DNA of 64,000 bases. It comes from Parietaria judaica (lineage: Eukaryota; Streptophyta; Magnoliopsida; Rosales; Urticaceae). Shown here piece after piece: positions 1 to 11,843 of the stretch. Position numbers and translations under genes: made by a program. The stretch's first letter is position 1. Every line of letters starts with the position of its first letter. The notes under the pieces are model-generated. The model was not told the origin of the DNA. It saw only the letters and a list, made by a program, of their open reading frames with translations, and ran no database searches. The stretch is from contig OX940861.1 in NCBI GenBank assembly GCA_954871525.1, positions 38,205,201 through 38,269,200 of the forward strand. Reading direction: 5' to 3'.

Positions 1-949
1 CAAAGTTTTCGATGGATCGTGCCTCCAATTTTGAGAACCACTCCATTGCGGGGCCGGTCAGATTTTCCGCGAAGTACTGGCATCGCCCTGCGTCCACTTC
101 GTGTGCTTCCAGGTTTGCCCGTCCCATTGCGATCCAAAAGGATCTTAGGTGTACTTTGGGATCAGTCGTCCCGTCGTACCTTGGCAGATTCACACGCCCG
201 CAATCCCAGAGCTTTACACTGGTTATGGCGAGTGAGAAGGGAGTTCTTCTCAACTCTTCCACTAACGGCTCAATTTCAGGGGCAGCGGTGGTAGCACTGT
301 GCACTCGGGAGTGCACGCGAACGAGTTTCTCGTTCATTTCTTCCATTGTGCATTTAAGCTCCTCCAATTCTGTGCCCCGAGGAGCCGGTTCGGGACGCAC
401 GGGCTGGAAGGATTCCTGTCCGTATACCGGGCTGGGATACCTCAGATATATGACCGGTCGGCCCTGGAGGCCCAGATTGATGTCGCGGCTTTGCTCGTAT
501 ACCGACGAATAACAAGGGTGGTCGGAGCGTTGGCGACTGCTTGACGCGAAATTTTCTGTCCCAGTCGGGTTGGTCCTCGACAGGGGAGTGAAAAGGGGTT
601 GCCCTCCGTCAGGAGGCGGCGGGGGTGTTAACGGTCTAGGGCCGCTGGGCGGTCTGGGCTGGTTTCGCCTCTGTGCTTGTGGATTGTCCAGGTCAGTGAA
701 GTCGAAATGGACCGCACTGAGGTTAGCCCTGTTTTGGTGCCCAGAGCCTTGCTCCGGATTTATCCGGCTAGGATTTGAGTGTTGCTCATTTTGAGCTTGA
801 TTTGCTAAGAACAGGTCGAGCTGCTTGCGCCGTTCTCGGTTCTCGGCGTTTCTTGCCTCTAGTTGAAACTTCAAGGCGTCAGATTCCGTGTTCTGTCCGG
901 CATTAACGATCTCGGACCCGGTTACGGTTTGGTCTTTGTCGTTGCTCAT
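1..949 (-). CDS. Ty3/gypsy gag polyprotein, N-terminal part, cut by window edge
   Basis: One frame is open on the minus strand from the ATG at 949 to the window edge, about 316 residues. The protein starts with a charged Glu/Arg/Gln-rich stretch, then a Pro-rich linker (about residues 95-120), then near the edge a retrotransposon gag capsid domain. That domain is recognised by the run 'PRYDGTTDP', then 'HLRSF', 'GPAMEWFS' and a final 'SIENF', the usual order in plant gypsy gag. The start codon lies 44 bases downstream (minus strand) of the primer-binding site, the normal place for gag. Gag packages element RNA in cytoplasmic particles. No stop or frameshift is visible, so the element may be young. 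The rest (protease, RT, integrase) would lie left of the window. I am sure of gag; the exact lineage is unknown. Confidence 0.88.
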   Translation of the reverse strand, partial: MSNDKDQTVTGSEIVNAGQNTESDALKFQLEARNAENRERRKQLDLFLANQAQNEQHSNPSRINPEQGSGHQNRANLSAVHFDFTDLDNPQAQRRNQPRPPSGPRPLTPPPPPDGGQPLFTPLSRTNPTGTENFASSSRQRSDHPCYSSVYEQSRDINLGLQGRPVIYLRYPSPVYGQESFQPVRPEPAPRGTELEELKCTMEEMNEKLVRVHSRVHSATTAAPEIEPLVEELRRTPFSLAITSVKLWDCGRVNLPRYDGTTDPKVHLRSFWIAMGRANLEAHEVDAGRCQYFAENLTGPAMEWFSKLEARSIENF

Positions 950-992
950 GTTTGCAGAGTGCTTTGAGCTTGTAGATGTAAGCGAGATCACT

Positions 993-1010
993 TTCCCACA
1001 GACGGCGCCA
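993..1010 (-). promoter_or_regulatory. Primer-binding site of the gypsy element
   Basis: Read on the minus strand the site is TGGCGCCGTCTGTGGGAA. This is the form of PBS found directly after the 5' LTR of many plant Ty3/gypsy elements. It starts 3 bases after the LTR terminal TGTTAACA. It fixes the LTR boundary at 1014 and the orientation of the element. Confidence 0.8.
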
Positions 1011-1013
1011 AAC

Positions 1014-1805
1014 TGTTAACGTGGTTTCCCACTTCAAACAGTCAAGTGTGACTTGTGAGCGTATGATAGTCTTGAGATTGATGATTTGGTGGAATTCGAT
1101 CTCTCACGTTGCAAGCTCTTGATTTACTCTCGATATATGTATATAAATATAAGCAATATAAGTGAGACGAGGGGTTTTTTTATAGAGGTTCATTCCAGGG
1201 CGGTAGTTGACTACGTCCTCTGTTAGTTTATTGCGACAAATGACATAGACGGATAGCTACAGGCAGCCAATCACGTCTAGAACAAAAGAGAGAATGAGAA
1301 GAAATGAACAGAATACAACGAAATCTCAAAGTAAGCAGAAATGCCGGATAGCGAGCTCTCGATGTATTCTCTCAGGGATGTGCGTTGATCTGAGCTTGAG
1401 CTTGATATTTATAGGCTTCAATTCTTCCCGTTGGACTTCCAGGAACCGTGGGGTCTTCTCTCCGAGCTGAACGGGTTGAACGGCTCGCCTGCTACACGTG
1501 TCCCACGACTGCGTTCTCTTCGTCGTGTTTGAATTATGCCCGTTGAAGACTTGACTTCGTGCTCCTGGTCTTCCGCTGAGGTTTTAATTGGGATGCCGGG
1601 TAGAGAATGTGACGATTCTACCCTTTTCTTTCTGGGATGATGACAAATAGCATTGGGCCTTTAGGCTTTTTAGGCCGAGTGACTTTGTATCTGTTGGGCT
1701 TTGTCTGATTGAAAGCTCTAGTGGGCTTCTCAATTGGGCTCTTATGGATATCGATTTATTCCTTTAAAACCTTTAATCTTTAATTGTAAATTTAATTAAT
1801 TCACA
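1014..1805 (-). mobile_element. 5' LTR of the minus-strand gypsy element
   Basis: The LTR end next to the PBS is clear: the plus strand begins TGTTAACG at 1014. The far end is less certain. A TGT...ACA pair is completed by TCACA at 1805, but CAACA at 1855 is an alternative. On the minus strand a TATA-like CTCTATAAAAAA (about 1173-1188) and a second CCTATAAATATC near 1400 are possible promoter sites. Host-type sequence on the far side belongs to another LTR (see 1806-3102), so this element is probably inserted in it. Confidence 0.65.
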
Positions 1806-3102
1806 ACTTTAGCACTTTATGTCATATTAAACAATCACGAATTTGTACATCAACAACTATCACGAATAAAGAACTTCAAAGGTCCATGGTCTATATTAGA
1901 AATGAGAATTTCTAAGGCGTGAACGACTATTGATTAACTTGATCACATTTATGTGATGATCTGGTACCGGGTCATAGTGTGGTCCGTGCACTGTTAAGTT
2001 TGTCAGGTGTGAAATATCTTCTAACTGGACGGACTAGACTGAAATCATCAATTAAGTCTCTCACTGATGATAGTACGATAAGGTCGCTTAGATGATCAGA
2101 GCAGAATCGGTTGATGTCCTAAGCATCGTGGACTTGTACGGTTCAGCTTATATAATCTTTGATTTAATCGTTACAGAGTACAATTAAGTGTTCTTGATAC
2201 TTTTATTTTGGGATTAGACAGTTGACCGGGATAAGTTGCATGATAGCAGATATGGATAATATCTTTATGATATTCTTATTGTGGTGTGTGGGAAACGAAC
2301 AAGTACTCGTGATCAGCTCATCGGATTCATAATCCCATGAGTGAGTAGTTTGTAAGAATCATGGAATAAGATAGTGTCATCAAAAGGGAAGAACGGTAAA
2401 ATTACCCTTTTGATGAATATCATAATAACACGAAAATTGAGTATACCATATATCTGATTGTATCAATGGACACATGTGTCAGGAAGATAAATATCAATAC
2501 ATGCTTGAGAGATCAGCCGAGAGCAATAGTGCAATGTTATCAAGGTTGGCAAAAGCCTACACTTTTACCATAGCTCGGGTTTGTATGTCCATTAGTCCCC
2601 TTTGTAGATCCACAAGGATGACCCCACAATTATGTTCAAATGTGTCATTTGAACATAGTATATTCCAATCAGACTCGGTTCGTGATTTTTTTCACGTATC
2701 AAAGATAATGAAACTGATTTTTTTCAAAAGTACCAAAGTTTGGTAAACCAATGAAACTGGAAAAAGATAATGAATTTGTTCCTTGGACAACTCCATAATT
2801 GTAGGAAATTAAATTCTAGTACAAATATCTTTTTGAATCATGTCAATCTGACGATCGGTTTGAGATTTATGATAATAACAGTTTTTTGGTCCAGGCTGAA
2901 AAAGACACTATTATTTAAATAAAAGGGTATTTTCTGAGAAATATTTATTTTTGATTTATTCTTTATTTTGTTTATTTATTTAAATAAAATCTTTGAGTGA
3001 ATATCTCAAGGTGGTTGGAGTAAATCTCTCAGAAAGTGGTTGGATCATTCTCTATAAATAGGATAACCCGGTAACCCTAAAATCACAACCTTCACAATAT
3101 AC
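1806..3102 (+). mobile_element. Copia-type LTR, left part, split by a solo LTR
   Basis: This is the left part of an LTR whose right part is 6215-6718. The plus-strand TATA box TATAAATA is at 3053-3060. Joined across the insertion, the two parts give the same order as the R-U5 region at 47.3-47.9 kb, which ends in a tRNA-Met primer-binding site and is therefore copia. The left boundary is unclear because the gypsy LTR abuts it. Short open frames here are not genes. Confidence 0.6.
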
Positions 3103-6100
3103 TGTTGGGAGTGCAAATCCCCGTCGGAGTTTGATTCCCGATTCCATTACGCCGAAATGTGCATCCGAGCCGTTCCGGTAACATTTAAAAAATTATTTTA
3201 AAGCGGAAAACTTGTTATCGGACTAACGGCACGGATATCGGGTAATAACCATTTTAACAAGATCCGATAAATATTACATATTTAATATTCACAACTCATT
3301 ATTAATATCATAGTCGAAATAAGAAATAAATAGAAAGAGGTAAATGTTTGCATTTATTAACCCAATGCATAAGGCCGTACCTCGGTTGATGTTTCTGGCT
3401 GCGGACTCTGAAGTTCGGCAGGGCTCCGCCGGTGCTGAGGGAAACACCCGTGATCTTCCGGGATATTCTCCTGGATTCCTCGTACCGAAGCATGGGCTTC
3501 GCCGGCAGGACTCCGTCGCAAAACTTTAACTGAGGTTCTTTTGTAGCTTTCAGAGAATAACGTCTCACTAAGCCGAACAAGAAAAGAGATCAGAAGCAGA
3601 AAACTCGTAGACCCTAGAGAGAGAGGGTGAGCTCGAGTTTTTGCTCTGGGGAAGGTGTGTTGAATGTTGTAAATGAGCTCCCTATTTATAGACTTGGCCT
3701 GTAACCGAATTAGAGATTTTCACTCCAAAATTCGAATTTTATATATATATAAATACTTTAATTATTTCAATCCAATGGTTGAGATTTAATCTCATCTAGA
3801 TCCAATGGTTATAATTAAACTTGTATTTAATTAAATAAGAAAGACTTGGTAAATATAAAAACCAATCTTATCCTCTTATTTAAATATAATTCGAATATAT
3901 ATATATATATATTTAATTTCAAAAATTATTAGTAAATATAATTAATTATCCTAATCCAAAGGCTTAGATTTAATCTTATCTACTTATTTTAATTTCGAAA
4001 TATATATATATATATAATAATGATAATTTCGAAATTAATTATCTAGATCCAACGGCTTAGATTAATCTTAGACCGATCTAATTGATCAAATTAATTTGGG
4101 ATAAAAATCAAATACTCTAAGACTTGGTAAAAGCCTAATTCGATTTTATCCATATCATTATCTTCGAAATATATATATTATAAATATAATTAATTAATTT
4201 CCAATCCGACGGTAAAGATTAAATCTTAAACCGATCTAACGGATGCAATTAATTAGGTCAAATTCAAAAAACCCTAAGCTTGGTCATCAAGCTATTTTTT
4301 GAATTAGGGTTAGGTAAAAAAATCAATCATCTTAATCCTACGGTTGATATTAAATCATTTCCGATCTAAGGATAAGATTGATTTAAGAGTTTTTGCTAAA
4401 GTACCAAACTTTAGGTACTTATGCCACAAATATTAAAAACCCTATCTAGGTCAAACTGGTGTGGGCTAGGTCATGCAAGCCCATACTCGATTTACACATA
4501 TATAAATATATATTATTTATTAATATAAATCTATTAATTATTAATAAGATATTAATAATTAAATCTAAATAATTATATTATATTAATATTTCTTGATCTC
4601 AACATCACACATTAAAATGTCATGGTCCCACACCATCATTTAAATTCATGACATGTGATTTAATTTCATAGTTTATCGTACCGAACACAAACTTAGAAAA
4701 TCCATAAATCACAAACCGTAAGTCGGAATGACTTGGTTAAAAAAGAAAAGTTGCTTAGAATTTAATTTCCAACAATATGGTGCTGATAGAAAATCTAAAT
4801 TCTAACTTTATTTTTATCAGTTAATTTCGTGTACCAAGATATGGTACTTTTGCCACGCTCACGATAAAACTATCTAACGTCTGCCACAGACCTTTCAGTT
4901 TTATAAGTCTAGCCAAATGATTAAACATTATCCAGAATGTATTTTAATCACGTACGTATCATCCGTTACGGAGCTATCCTGGGGACCATGGACCCGTATC
5001 ACTTAAGCTCCAACGAACTGCTAGTTGTTCGTCAAACCTCGAAGTGATTCCACTATAGACCCGAGGCTGCACTCTTTAGTGATACGGTATATATTATTCC
5101 CTTTATAACAGCAGGGTGTCCATTGATACAATCAAATTCGGGTTACTATTCTTTCACTTGATGACTCACACATGAGCAGGCGGTTTTTACCGTATTGCCT
5201 CTCATTGCTTTTTCCTCCTTGACTCAGTCAGTAATATTATGAGTAACCCACTTATGGTTTCGATTCATAAGTTGCGCACGGGTACCTCTCACTTCTCACC
5301 ACCGAAAACCAAGGGAATCATCATGACTCTGAAGAGAGTTGTGTGATGCCCATGTCTATGATCAAGCTACCCTTACTACTAACTATCATGTTCCAAAAAT
5401 AATAGTGTTGGGAACAACGGTAATATCTTGTGTTCTTTAACGGTTAAATCAAAGAACAATCAAGCCAGTATCTCGGACTCAAGACCACTCAGGACATATA
5501 AATAATATACATTTGATCATCTATTTGTGACTCAACTACAAGTTATCAGTGACGGTCTTATATGATAACTTCTTGAGTTTAAGTCAGGTCCAGTCTAGTA
5601 TGAAGACACTTCACACTTAATGCACTTCTAGTGAGTGTGACACACACATAATCCAGAATAGGATTATCACTTAGTCACATTAATGACCTTATATGATTAA
5701 TGGGCTCCCACCCAGTTAATCAGGTCATGGAAATTTTAAGTTCATTTATTATGATTATTAATTATTCCTCACATTGACTCTGTTGTGATAATAATAACAT
5801 AATTGCATCATTTATGAACTATGGAAACAAACATTCTATTTTACTCTAGTATGAAGACACTTCACACTTAATGCACTTCTAGTGAGTGTGACACACACAT
5901 AATCCAGAATAGGATTATCACTTAGTCACATTAATGACCTTATACGATTAATGGGCTCCCACCCAGTTAATCAGGTCATGGAAATTTTAAGTTCATTTAT
6001 TATGATTATTAATTATTCCTCACATTGACTCTGTTGTGATAATAATAACATAATTGCATCCTTTATGAACTATGGAAACAAACATTCTATTTTACTCTAC

Positions 6101-6209
6101 CCGAAACTATAATAAGATTAACATAATAAGTATCATCTTTATTCAATGACATGTCATAATCTTTTACAAATGGATAAAATATCTTGTTTAAGGACACATA
6201 TGTCCAACA
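3103..6209 (-). mobile_element. Solo LTR, 3107 bp, target duplication TATAC
   Basis: The element starts TGTTGGGAGTGC and ends GTCCAACA, a TG...CA pair with inverted ends. It is flanked by perfect 5-bp direct repeats TATAC (3098-3102 and 6210-6214). No internal coding region is present, so this is a solo LTR left by unequal recombination. Orientation is minus: reading that way there is a TATA box at about 3681-3690 (plus strand CCTATTTATAG). A truncated relative on the plus strand lies at 14,301. At 3.1 kb it is long for an LTR. It is AT-rich and has no convincing ORF. Confidence 0.9.
5595..6096. repeat. 251-bp tandem duplication inside the solo LTR
   Basis: Two copies, 5595-5845 and 5846-6096, begin at CTAGTATGAAGACACTTC and differ at only about two positions (for example TATATGATT versus TATACGATT). 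The second copy runs straight into unduplicated LTR sequence. Confidence 0.92.
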
Positions 6210-6214
6210 TATAC

Positions 6215-6718
6215 ATAAATCAAATTTCTCTCTCCTTCTCTCTCTCTAGTTTCTGCGAATTGGCTCTCAGAATTCTCAGAGTCGTTCGAGTTTTAGGGCT
6301 TCGAGAATTATCCAGTGGGAGCCCACGCATCCCCGCGACGTAGTCCCGGAGGATACATCGGAAGACTTTTGGAAGCATCTTTTTCACAGAAATCGCAGAA
6401 GCTTTAGGATCAGAGTCAGAAGAATTTTTGAAGATCAAGAACAGAGTCAGAAACCTCATAATCAAAAGGTACACGTTATTGTCTTTTATCGATTAAGAAT
6501 TATTTATTAATACTCAAAGCTCTGAATAAAAACGAATTAAGTGTTATTAAATTAATTGTGATTTGAATTGAAACGGACGGTATGACAGGGTTATTGGTAT
6601 TTGACTCTAACCCAGTAAATTTTTTAAAGGTCAATCTGTGTGACAATTCAACTATAACGATTTCTCAAGGGGTTAGCGGAGACCCTTTTGGGTCTAGATC
6701 CGCCATATAACACCAACA
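6215..6718 (+). mobile_element. Copia-type LTR, right part, ending in hAT coding sequence
   Basis: This stretch continues the LTR interrupted at 3102. It ends ACACCAACA at 6718, a proper LTR 3' end, and matches the LTR end at 47,926 (shared GGGTCTAGA-type context and 'TCTAACCCAGTAAA'). The next base begins hAT transposase coding sequence rather than a PBS. This is therefore either a solo LTR or a 3' LTR inserted in the hAT gene. Confidence 0.65.
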
Positions 6719-9227
6719 TCATCTTGGTTGGAGTATTTTATCAAAGAAGATGCTATATTTTGTCTTTCGCGTTTTTTATTTCATGAAAAAGGCGGACCTT
6801 CCGGATCCGATGCTTTTACTGGAAAGGGGTTCGGGACTTGGAATAAGATAAGTGGAAAAAATATTCTCTTATGGCACATATTGGAAACGATCACAATTCA
6901 CTTCATCGTAAAGCTTTGAGATTTTTGTCAGATCACATGAATCAGTCAGCTCATATATCGCGAATCAGATTGGGAATTTTGAAGAAAAAGAAAGGCATAT
7001 AGTAGACTTCGGTTAAAAACTATTATTGGAGCAACTAGATGGTTTGCCTTTCAGTCTTGTGCTTTTCGAGGATATGATGAGTCTGATACCTCAATAAACT
7101 GGGGAAATTTCTTAGAGTTGTTGGAATACTCTGCCACTTTAAATACTGATATAGAACATTTTTTGGAGAATGCTCCAGAGAATATGTTGTATACTTCACC
7201 GAAAATACAAAAGCAATAATTGCATATCTTGGCAATGAAAGTTAAGAAGCATATTCGAGATGAAATCGGTATGGCAAGGTACTCTATACTAGTAGATGAA
7301 GCTTGTGATGAGTCTAAAAGGGAGCAAATGTCGCTTGTTTTGAGATTTGTTGACACTGATGAATGCATACAATAGCATTTTTTTTTTTTGCTTCATGTCA
7401 AATACACTACATCACTGACTTTGAAAAATGATATTTTTCTCGATGCTCTCTCAATTTACTATTGATATTCAATCTATTCGGGGACAAGGTTATGATGGAG
7501 CTAGCAACATGCGTGGCGAATGGGAAGGTTTGCAAGCTTTGGTTTCAAAAGAATGTCCAAGTATGATTGTTTTGCTCATCGTTTGCAATTATTATTAGTT
7601 GTTGCATCCTAGGAGGTTTATCATGTTAAAAAGTTTTTTGATAAGCTTTTACTTATTGTTAATATCGTCGGTGGATCGTGTAAGCGTAGTGACCAGCTAA
7701 AAGATGTTTATGCTTCAAATATTGCCTATTTACTTGATATCGATGAGCTTGAAAGTGGAAGCCGTCTTAATCAGACAATTTCGTTGCAAAGACCAGGTGA
7801 TACTCGCTGGACTTCACACTCTAAATCAGTTAATAGTTTGATCAAGATGTCTAGTGCAACATGTGAAGTTCTTCTGAATCTCAAATCTGAGGGACAAACT
7901 GATAGTCAACGTGTTTAAGCTAAATCAGTTCATAAGACTATGACTAGTTTCTTACTTTTCTTCGTTATGCATCTGATGAAAGAAGTTTTGGGTATCAGTA
8001 GCTCACTTTGTAATGCCTTGCAATTTTGATCTCAAGATATTTTGAATACAATGTTTCTTGTAGATCCACATAGACATTCTTACAGATACGGGTGCAAATA
8101 ATACCCAAAAACTAGGTAATAATATGAATCCAAATCTGTATCCGAATTTAAAATCCGAATCCGGATTAGAACCGGGTACCCAGTACTTGGTTTAATACCC
8201 TGTTTATTTTAATTATTTATTTTTCCTTTATTTTTTAGGGTTTCTTTCTTAGGGTTCGTGTGATGTACTTATGCTTGATGCGCGAGACTATGTTTTTTTG
8301 TGCATTTTAATTTTAAGACAAGGAATGTATGTTTTTATTTTTGAGATGATATACTTTTTAAAAAATAAAAAAAGCGGGTTGTAAGTCTGGATAGTTTCCA
8401 AAATCGGGTATCGGGTAGTAAATCCGGGTATGAAAAACTAGATACCCGGATTTCGGGCACCGGATCTGGGTACCAATTTTTGGATACCCGCTTTCCGGAT
8501 CCGGGTACCCGGTTTCACCCCTACAGAAGCTTATAAATGAAGGATTTAGCGTCTTAGTGGAATAGGTAAGATTTTTTTGTGGAAGAGTCAAATAGTAGCC
8601 TCCAACTTTAGTTCTCTTCATGATATTAGAAAAGGAATGGCTCATTGTGATATAATAGTGGAGGAATATTACAAAATAGATATATTCTACATAGTGATAG
8701 ATTCTCAAATGGGAGAAACAGGAAATCGATTCAATGAGAGCACCGTAAATATGCTTGTATTTGGCTCAGCTTCAGATCCTAAAGAGTTGCGACGATCGTT
8801 CAAAAATGATGATATCATTACATTGGTTCATAATTTTAACCCAAAAGACTTTGACGAGAGTGATTTTGACGCATTGGGCATCGAGCTCGATCAGTTTGAT
8901 ACACTCCAAAAGCTGCCAGAGTTTGAAGCTTTGACAACGATTTCTGATCTTTGTGAATGGTTGAAGAGCACTAGACGATTAGATTACTACTCGGTGTTGT
9001 ACAAAGTGATGACTCTGATTCTTACTCTTCCGGTTTCCACTGTTTCAACTGAGCGTTCTTTTTCAAGAATGAATCTAGTCAAGAACGCACTTTGGAACAA
9101 GATGGAAGATGATTTCTTGTCGGACTATTTGGTCGTGAACATTGAGATAAAAACTGTTGAGAAGTTTAGTATCGATTCACTTATAAAAGATTTCTGTAAT
9201 ATGAAATCAATACGCTCTCTATTTTGA
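6719..9227 (+). pseudogene. hAT transposase pseudogene (TTF/DUF4371 type)
   Basis: This is the decayed body of a hAT transposase of the zinc-finger MYM1-like plant group. In order I read: the end of the TTF-type zinc-finger region ('WLEYFIKEDAIFCL', about 6727); the DUF4371/RNase H-like catalytic part with 'AFRGYDESD' (7050), 'VDEACDESKREQMSLVLRF' (7295) and 'RGQGYDGASNMRGEW' (7480); and the hAT dimerisation domain at the C-terminus ('LPVSTVSTERSFSRM', about 9030). The last 216 codons (8577-9227) are open, but stops and frameshifts break the rest (for example TAA after 'KIQKQ' near 7218). The 5' end is cut by the copia-type LTR at 6718 and the middle is broken by a MITE (8087-8523). It cannot encode an active transposase. 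Confidence 0.85.
8087..8523. mobile_element. hAT-type MITE rich in 'GGGTACCCG'
   Basis: This 437-bp element has inverted ends (TACGGGTGCAAATA left; TTTCACCCCTA right). Both ends are made of repeated GATACCCGG/CCGGGTATC motifs. It interrupts the hAT pseudogene, with TACAGA on both sides, so the duplication is degraded. The same element, inverted, is at 19,284-19,729. A 116-aa minus-strand frame here only reads through the motif repeats. Confidence 0.75.
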
Positions 9228-9343
9228 TGTAATGATGTGTTTTGAGACATTATTAATCAACGTCTAATTTAGTGGTCTTTATTATTAATTAAAGTCTAAT
9301 ATACTGCTCTTTATTTATTGTTCGTCATCCCCGAAGGCATTTC

Positions 9344-9358
9344 CTGGGTCCGCCTCTG
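9344..9358. repeat. Right terminal inverted repeat of the hAT element
   Basis: CTGGGTCCGCCTCTG, about 115 bases after the transposase stop, is the reverse complement of the CAGAGGCGGACCCAG type of terminus common in plant hAT elements. It marks the likely right end of the element. The left terminus is outside the window. Confidence 0.6.
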
Positions 9359-9698
9359 TCCGTGCTTTAAGGTGCTTAAACGCGCCTTTATTGGTGTATG
9401 TAGTGATGATGTTATCAATGGGGGTTGTCGACCAGGAGAGCTGGTTCGGGTGGCTAACTTCAGGAGGCCATAACTTTTTGTTCGGGTGTTGGATTTGTGT
9501 CTTTTATAGATTAAATCAAAATTTGAGACAATAGCTGCGCACCCAAATATTATTGTGTTATTTTGACATGTCATATAAGTTTAAGATCAAATAAAATTAC
9601 TTTTTTAAACACACAAGTAATAGCGTAAATATCGAACTCTTAAAGGACAAAAAATAAATAAATAAAAAATAGAACAGTAGTGACCCTATTCCAAAATC
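9359..9698. other. Intergenic stretch, no gene seen
   Basis: Beyond the hAT terminus there is about 240 bp of mixed-composition sequence and then AT-rich DNA. The open frames are short and match nothing I recognise. Confidence 0.5.
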
Positions 9699-9881
9699 TC
9701 AACCCACGCATTTATATATGGCGTGGATATGGAGTTCCTTTGGAGCTTTCACCCTCCTGTATTTTAAAAATACAGTTCGGACGGACATGCTTTTAGGCGT
9801 TAGACCTTTAGTTAATGGATCCGCTAGCATAATATCAGTACTTATGTTATTTAATATAAGTTTGTCTATGTTAACGTACAT
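9699..9881 (-). pseudogene. Ty1/copia polyprotein 3' fragment (RNase H end)
   Basis: A short minus-strand frame contains 'STDIMLADPLTKGLTPK', the conserved C-terminal signature of copia polyproteins (usually ...ADPLTKGLPPK). What follows does not continue the family, and nothing upstream is recognisable RT. It is a small relic of no function. Confidence 0.65.
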
Positions 9882-10981
9882 TTTGTCTCATCCAAACATA
9901 AACAAAAACTCAAAGCTAATCAGAAAAACAAATAAAATAAAAAAATCCAAACATTTAAAACAAAACCCACCCATTTAAAATATAAGAAAATCCCATAAAA
10001 TGTCCAAAATGTAATATACCTTTTAGATATTTGTCCATAGTTTCGAAAAATTCATTTATGTCCCTTAATAACATTTTTTAGACCAAATTAACCTTGTTAA
10101 TTATTAATTCGAAATATACTTAATATTAATTTTGAAATTACCAATTTAAATATCAGAATTAAAAACTTATTTTCTTTAATTATGATCATTGACCGATCTT
10201 AATTTATTTCCTTTAACTTCTTTCATTTAATTCAAATTCAAATTTATTTTCTTTATTTCTTTAACAACATATACATATTCGTAACTATAGTTACGTAAGT
10301 GTTTCAAAAAATACATTTGTAATTAAGTATATTGGTAATTACAATTAAAATTAAAATTTGAAATTTACAGTTATAATTTAGTATTCAAATTTAAAATTCT
10401 TTAAATACAATTATCGAATTGCAGTTTTGTATTAACAGATACAGTTAGGTAATCACAAATTTGTATATTTAGTTACAGAATCGTATATATAATTACGAAA
10501 TTTCTGCGACAAAATTTAAATAGTTTCATATATATAATTAGAGTTTCATAATTATAGAACTATTTTGAATTTTCTAAAAAAACAAACAAAATCGGAAAAA
10601 AAAAATGACATATATTACGAAGAAAAAAAAAAACGCAAAATCCTTATATTTGAGCTTACCTACATATCAATATGTTTATTAAACTTTTGAAAATTTAGGA
10701 TCCGCTTGATATCAATTGTGAAATTATAAATCGTACAAATATTTTTAGCTTAAACAGACAGTTAAAAAAAATATCGCGCAACCTGTAGCTACTAATCTTG
10801 CAAAATATAAAAGTGGCGCCAATATAACCGTAGAAAGCAAGAAAAATTGAAGATAGGGGTGTTGATCGTATTTATTCCGGTAATGTGGGCAATAATGAAG
10901 GTTTATTAAAATATAAGGGCGTATAAGCAAAGTAAACCAGACAAAGAAACAAAAACTTTGGCAGGGGCAAATCACAAGAAT
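9882..10981. other. AT-rich intergenic DNA with one TIR-like arm
   Basis: No gene is seen. At about 9985-10110 the sequence follows the arm motif 'TGTCCATAGTTTC...AATTCATTTAT...ATTAACC' that forms both ends of the element at 34.4-36.9 kb, in diverged form. Short TTACG/GTAATTAC-type repeats fill 10,280-10,550. Confidence 0.45.
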
Positions 10982-11393
10982 GACCTTATTTGGGATTTGG
11001 TAGAGGTTTATACCCTCGGTACTGTTCACATGTTTGGTTCATACCCTTCATTAAACGATGTGGGGCCCTTTGCAGTTCGTTGGGCTCGATTTTCTCTCTC
11101 CTCTTATTTTATTATTTTTTCTCTCTCCTCTTTTTTAATATTATTTCTTTCCCGCCATGTTTCTCTCTCTTCTGTTATTCGTCTTCTTCTTCGACTCCCC
11201 AATTGCCGAGAAACCCTAAGCTTCCATTGTTTCTTCGCCGACTCACCGTATTCCTTCTCTTCATCTTCTGCGTTACACAACCAACGATTAGCGAATCTTT
11301 CAGCTCTATCATATATCAAGAATTGAATCATTCGAAGGTTAGCCCGGTTTGATAAAGTAATCGTAATACTGTTTTCAATTTCTGGATAACATA

Positions 11394-11808
11394 TAGCGGT
11401 ATGAATATCTTATGTAACGGTACCGAAACCTTTAGGCCGGTTTTAGGTCTTACACTGTGACTCCTTAATTATAAACTATGAACTAAGGTTAGCTAGTGTA
11501 ATCAAGTAATTTTATTGCTGTTTTCAATTGCTTGATAAAATATAGCGGTATGAATGTTTTGTGTAGCGGTACCGATATACGTAGGCCGAGTATAAACAAT
11601 AAACTAAGGTTATCCGGTGTAATCAAGTAAATTTTAGTTCTGTTTTCAATTTATGGATAAAGTTATAGCGGTATTAATATATTATGTAGCGGTACCTAAA
11701 TCTGCATGCCGAATTTAGCTCGTACTCTATGAATCCTTAAGTATAATCTAAGTTGCAAACATACCGCTATGGTATGATATAGTTGTATCCGATAAGCCTA
11801 TAGCGGTT
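11394..11808. repeat. TAGCGGTA motif cluster, left (5' of transposase)
   Basis: About eight copies of TAGCGGTA or close variants (TAGCGGTATGA, GTAGCGGTACC, ATACCGCTATG) lie in the non-coding region before the transposase ORF. They sit in a roughly 130-bp unit repeated three times: CAAGTAATTTT...GATAAA.TATAGCGGTAT...GTAGCGGTACC. Confidence 0.85.
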
Positions 11809-11843
11809 TAATATAAGATTGACGTATTTTTTTCGTTTGCAGG

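Noticed and set aside
12..794. Plus-strand frames of 74-166 codons at the left edge
   Set aside because: They are shadows of the minus-strand gag frame, which has the clear capsid motifs and the PBS upstream.
8358..8708. 116-codon minus frame with 'GYPDPESGYPK' repeats
   Set aside because: It is a translation of the GGGTACCCG motifs of a MITE; no conserved domain.
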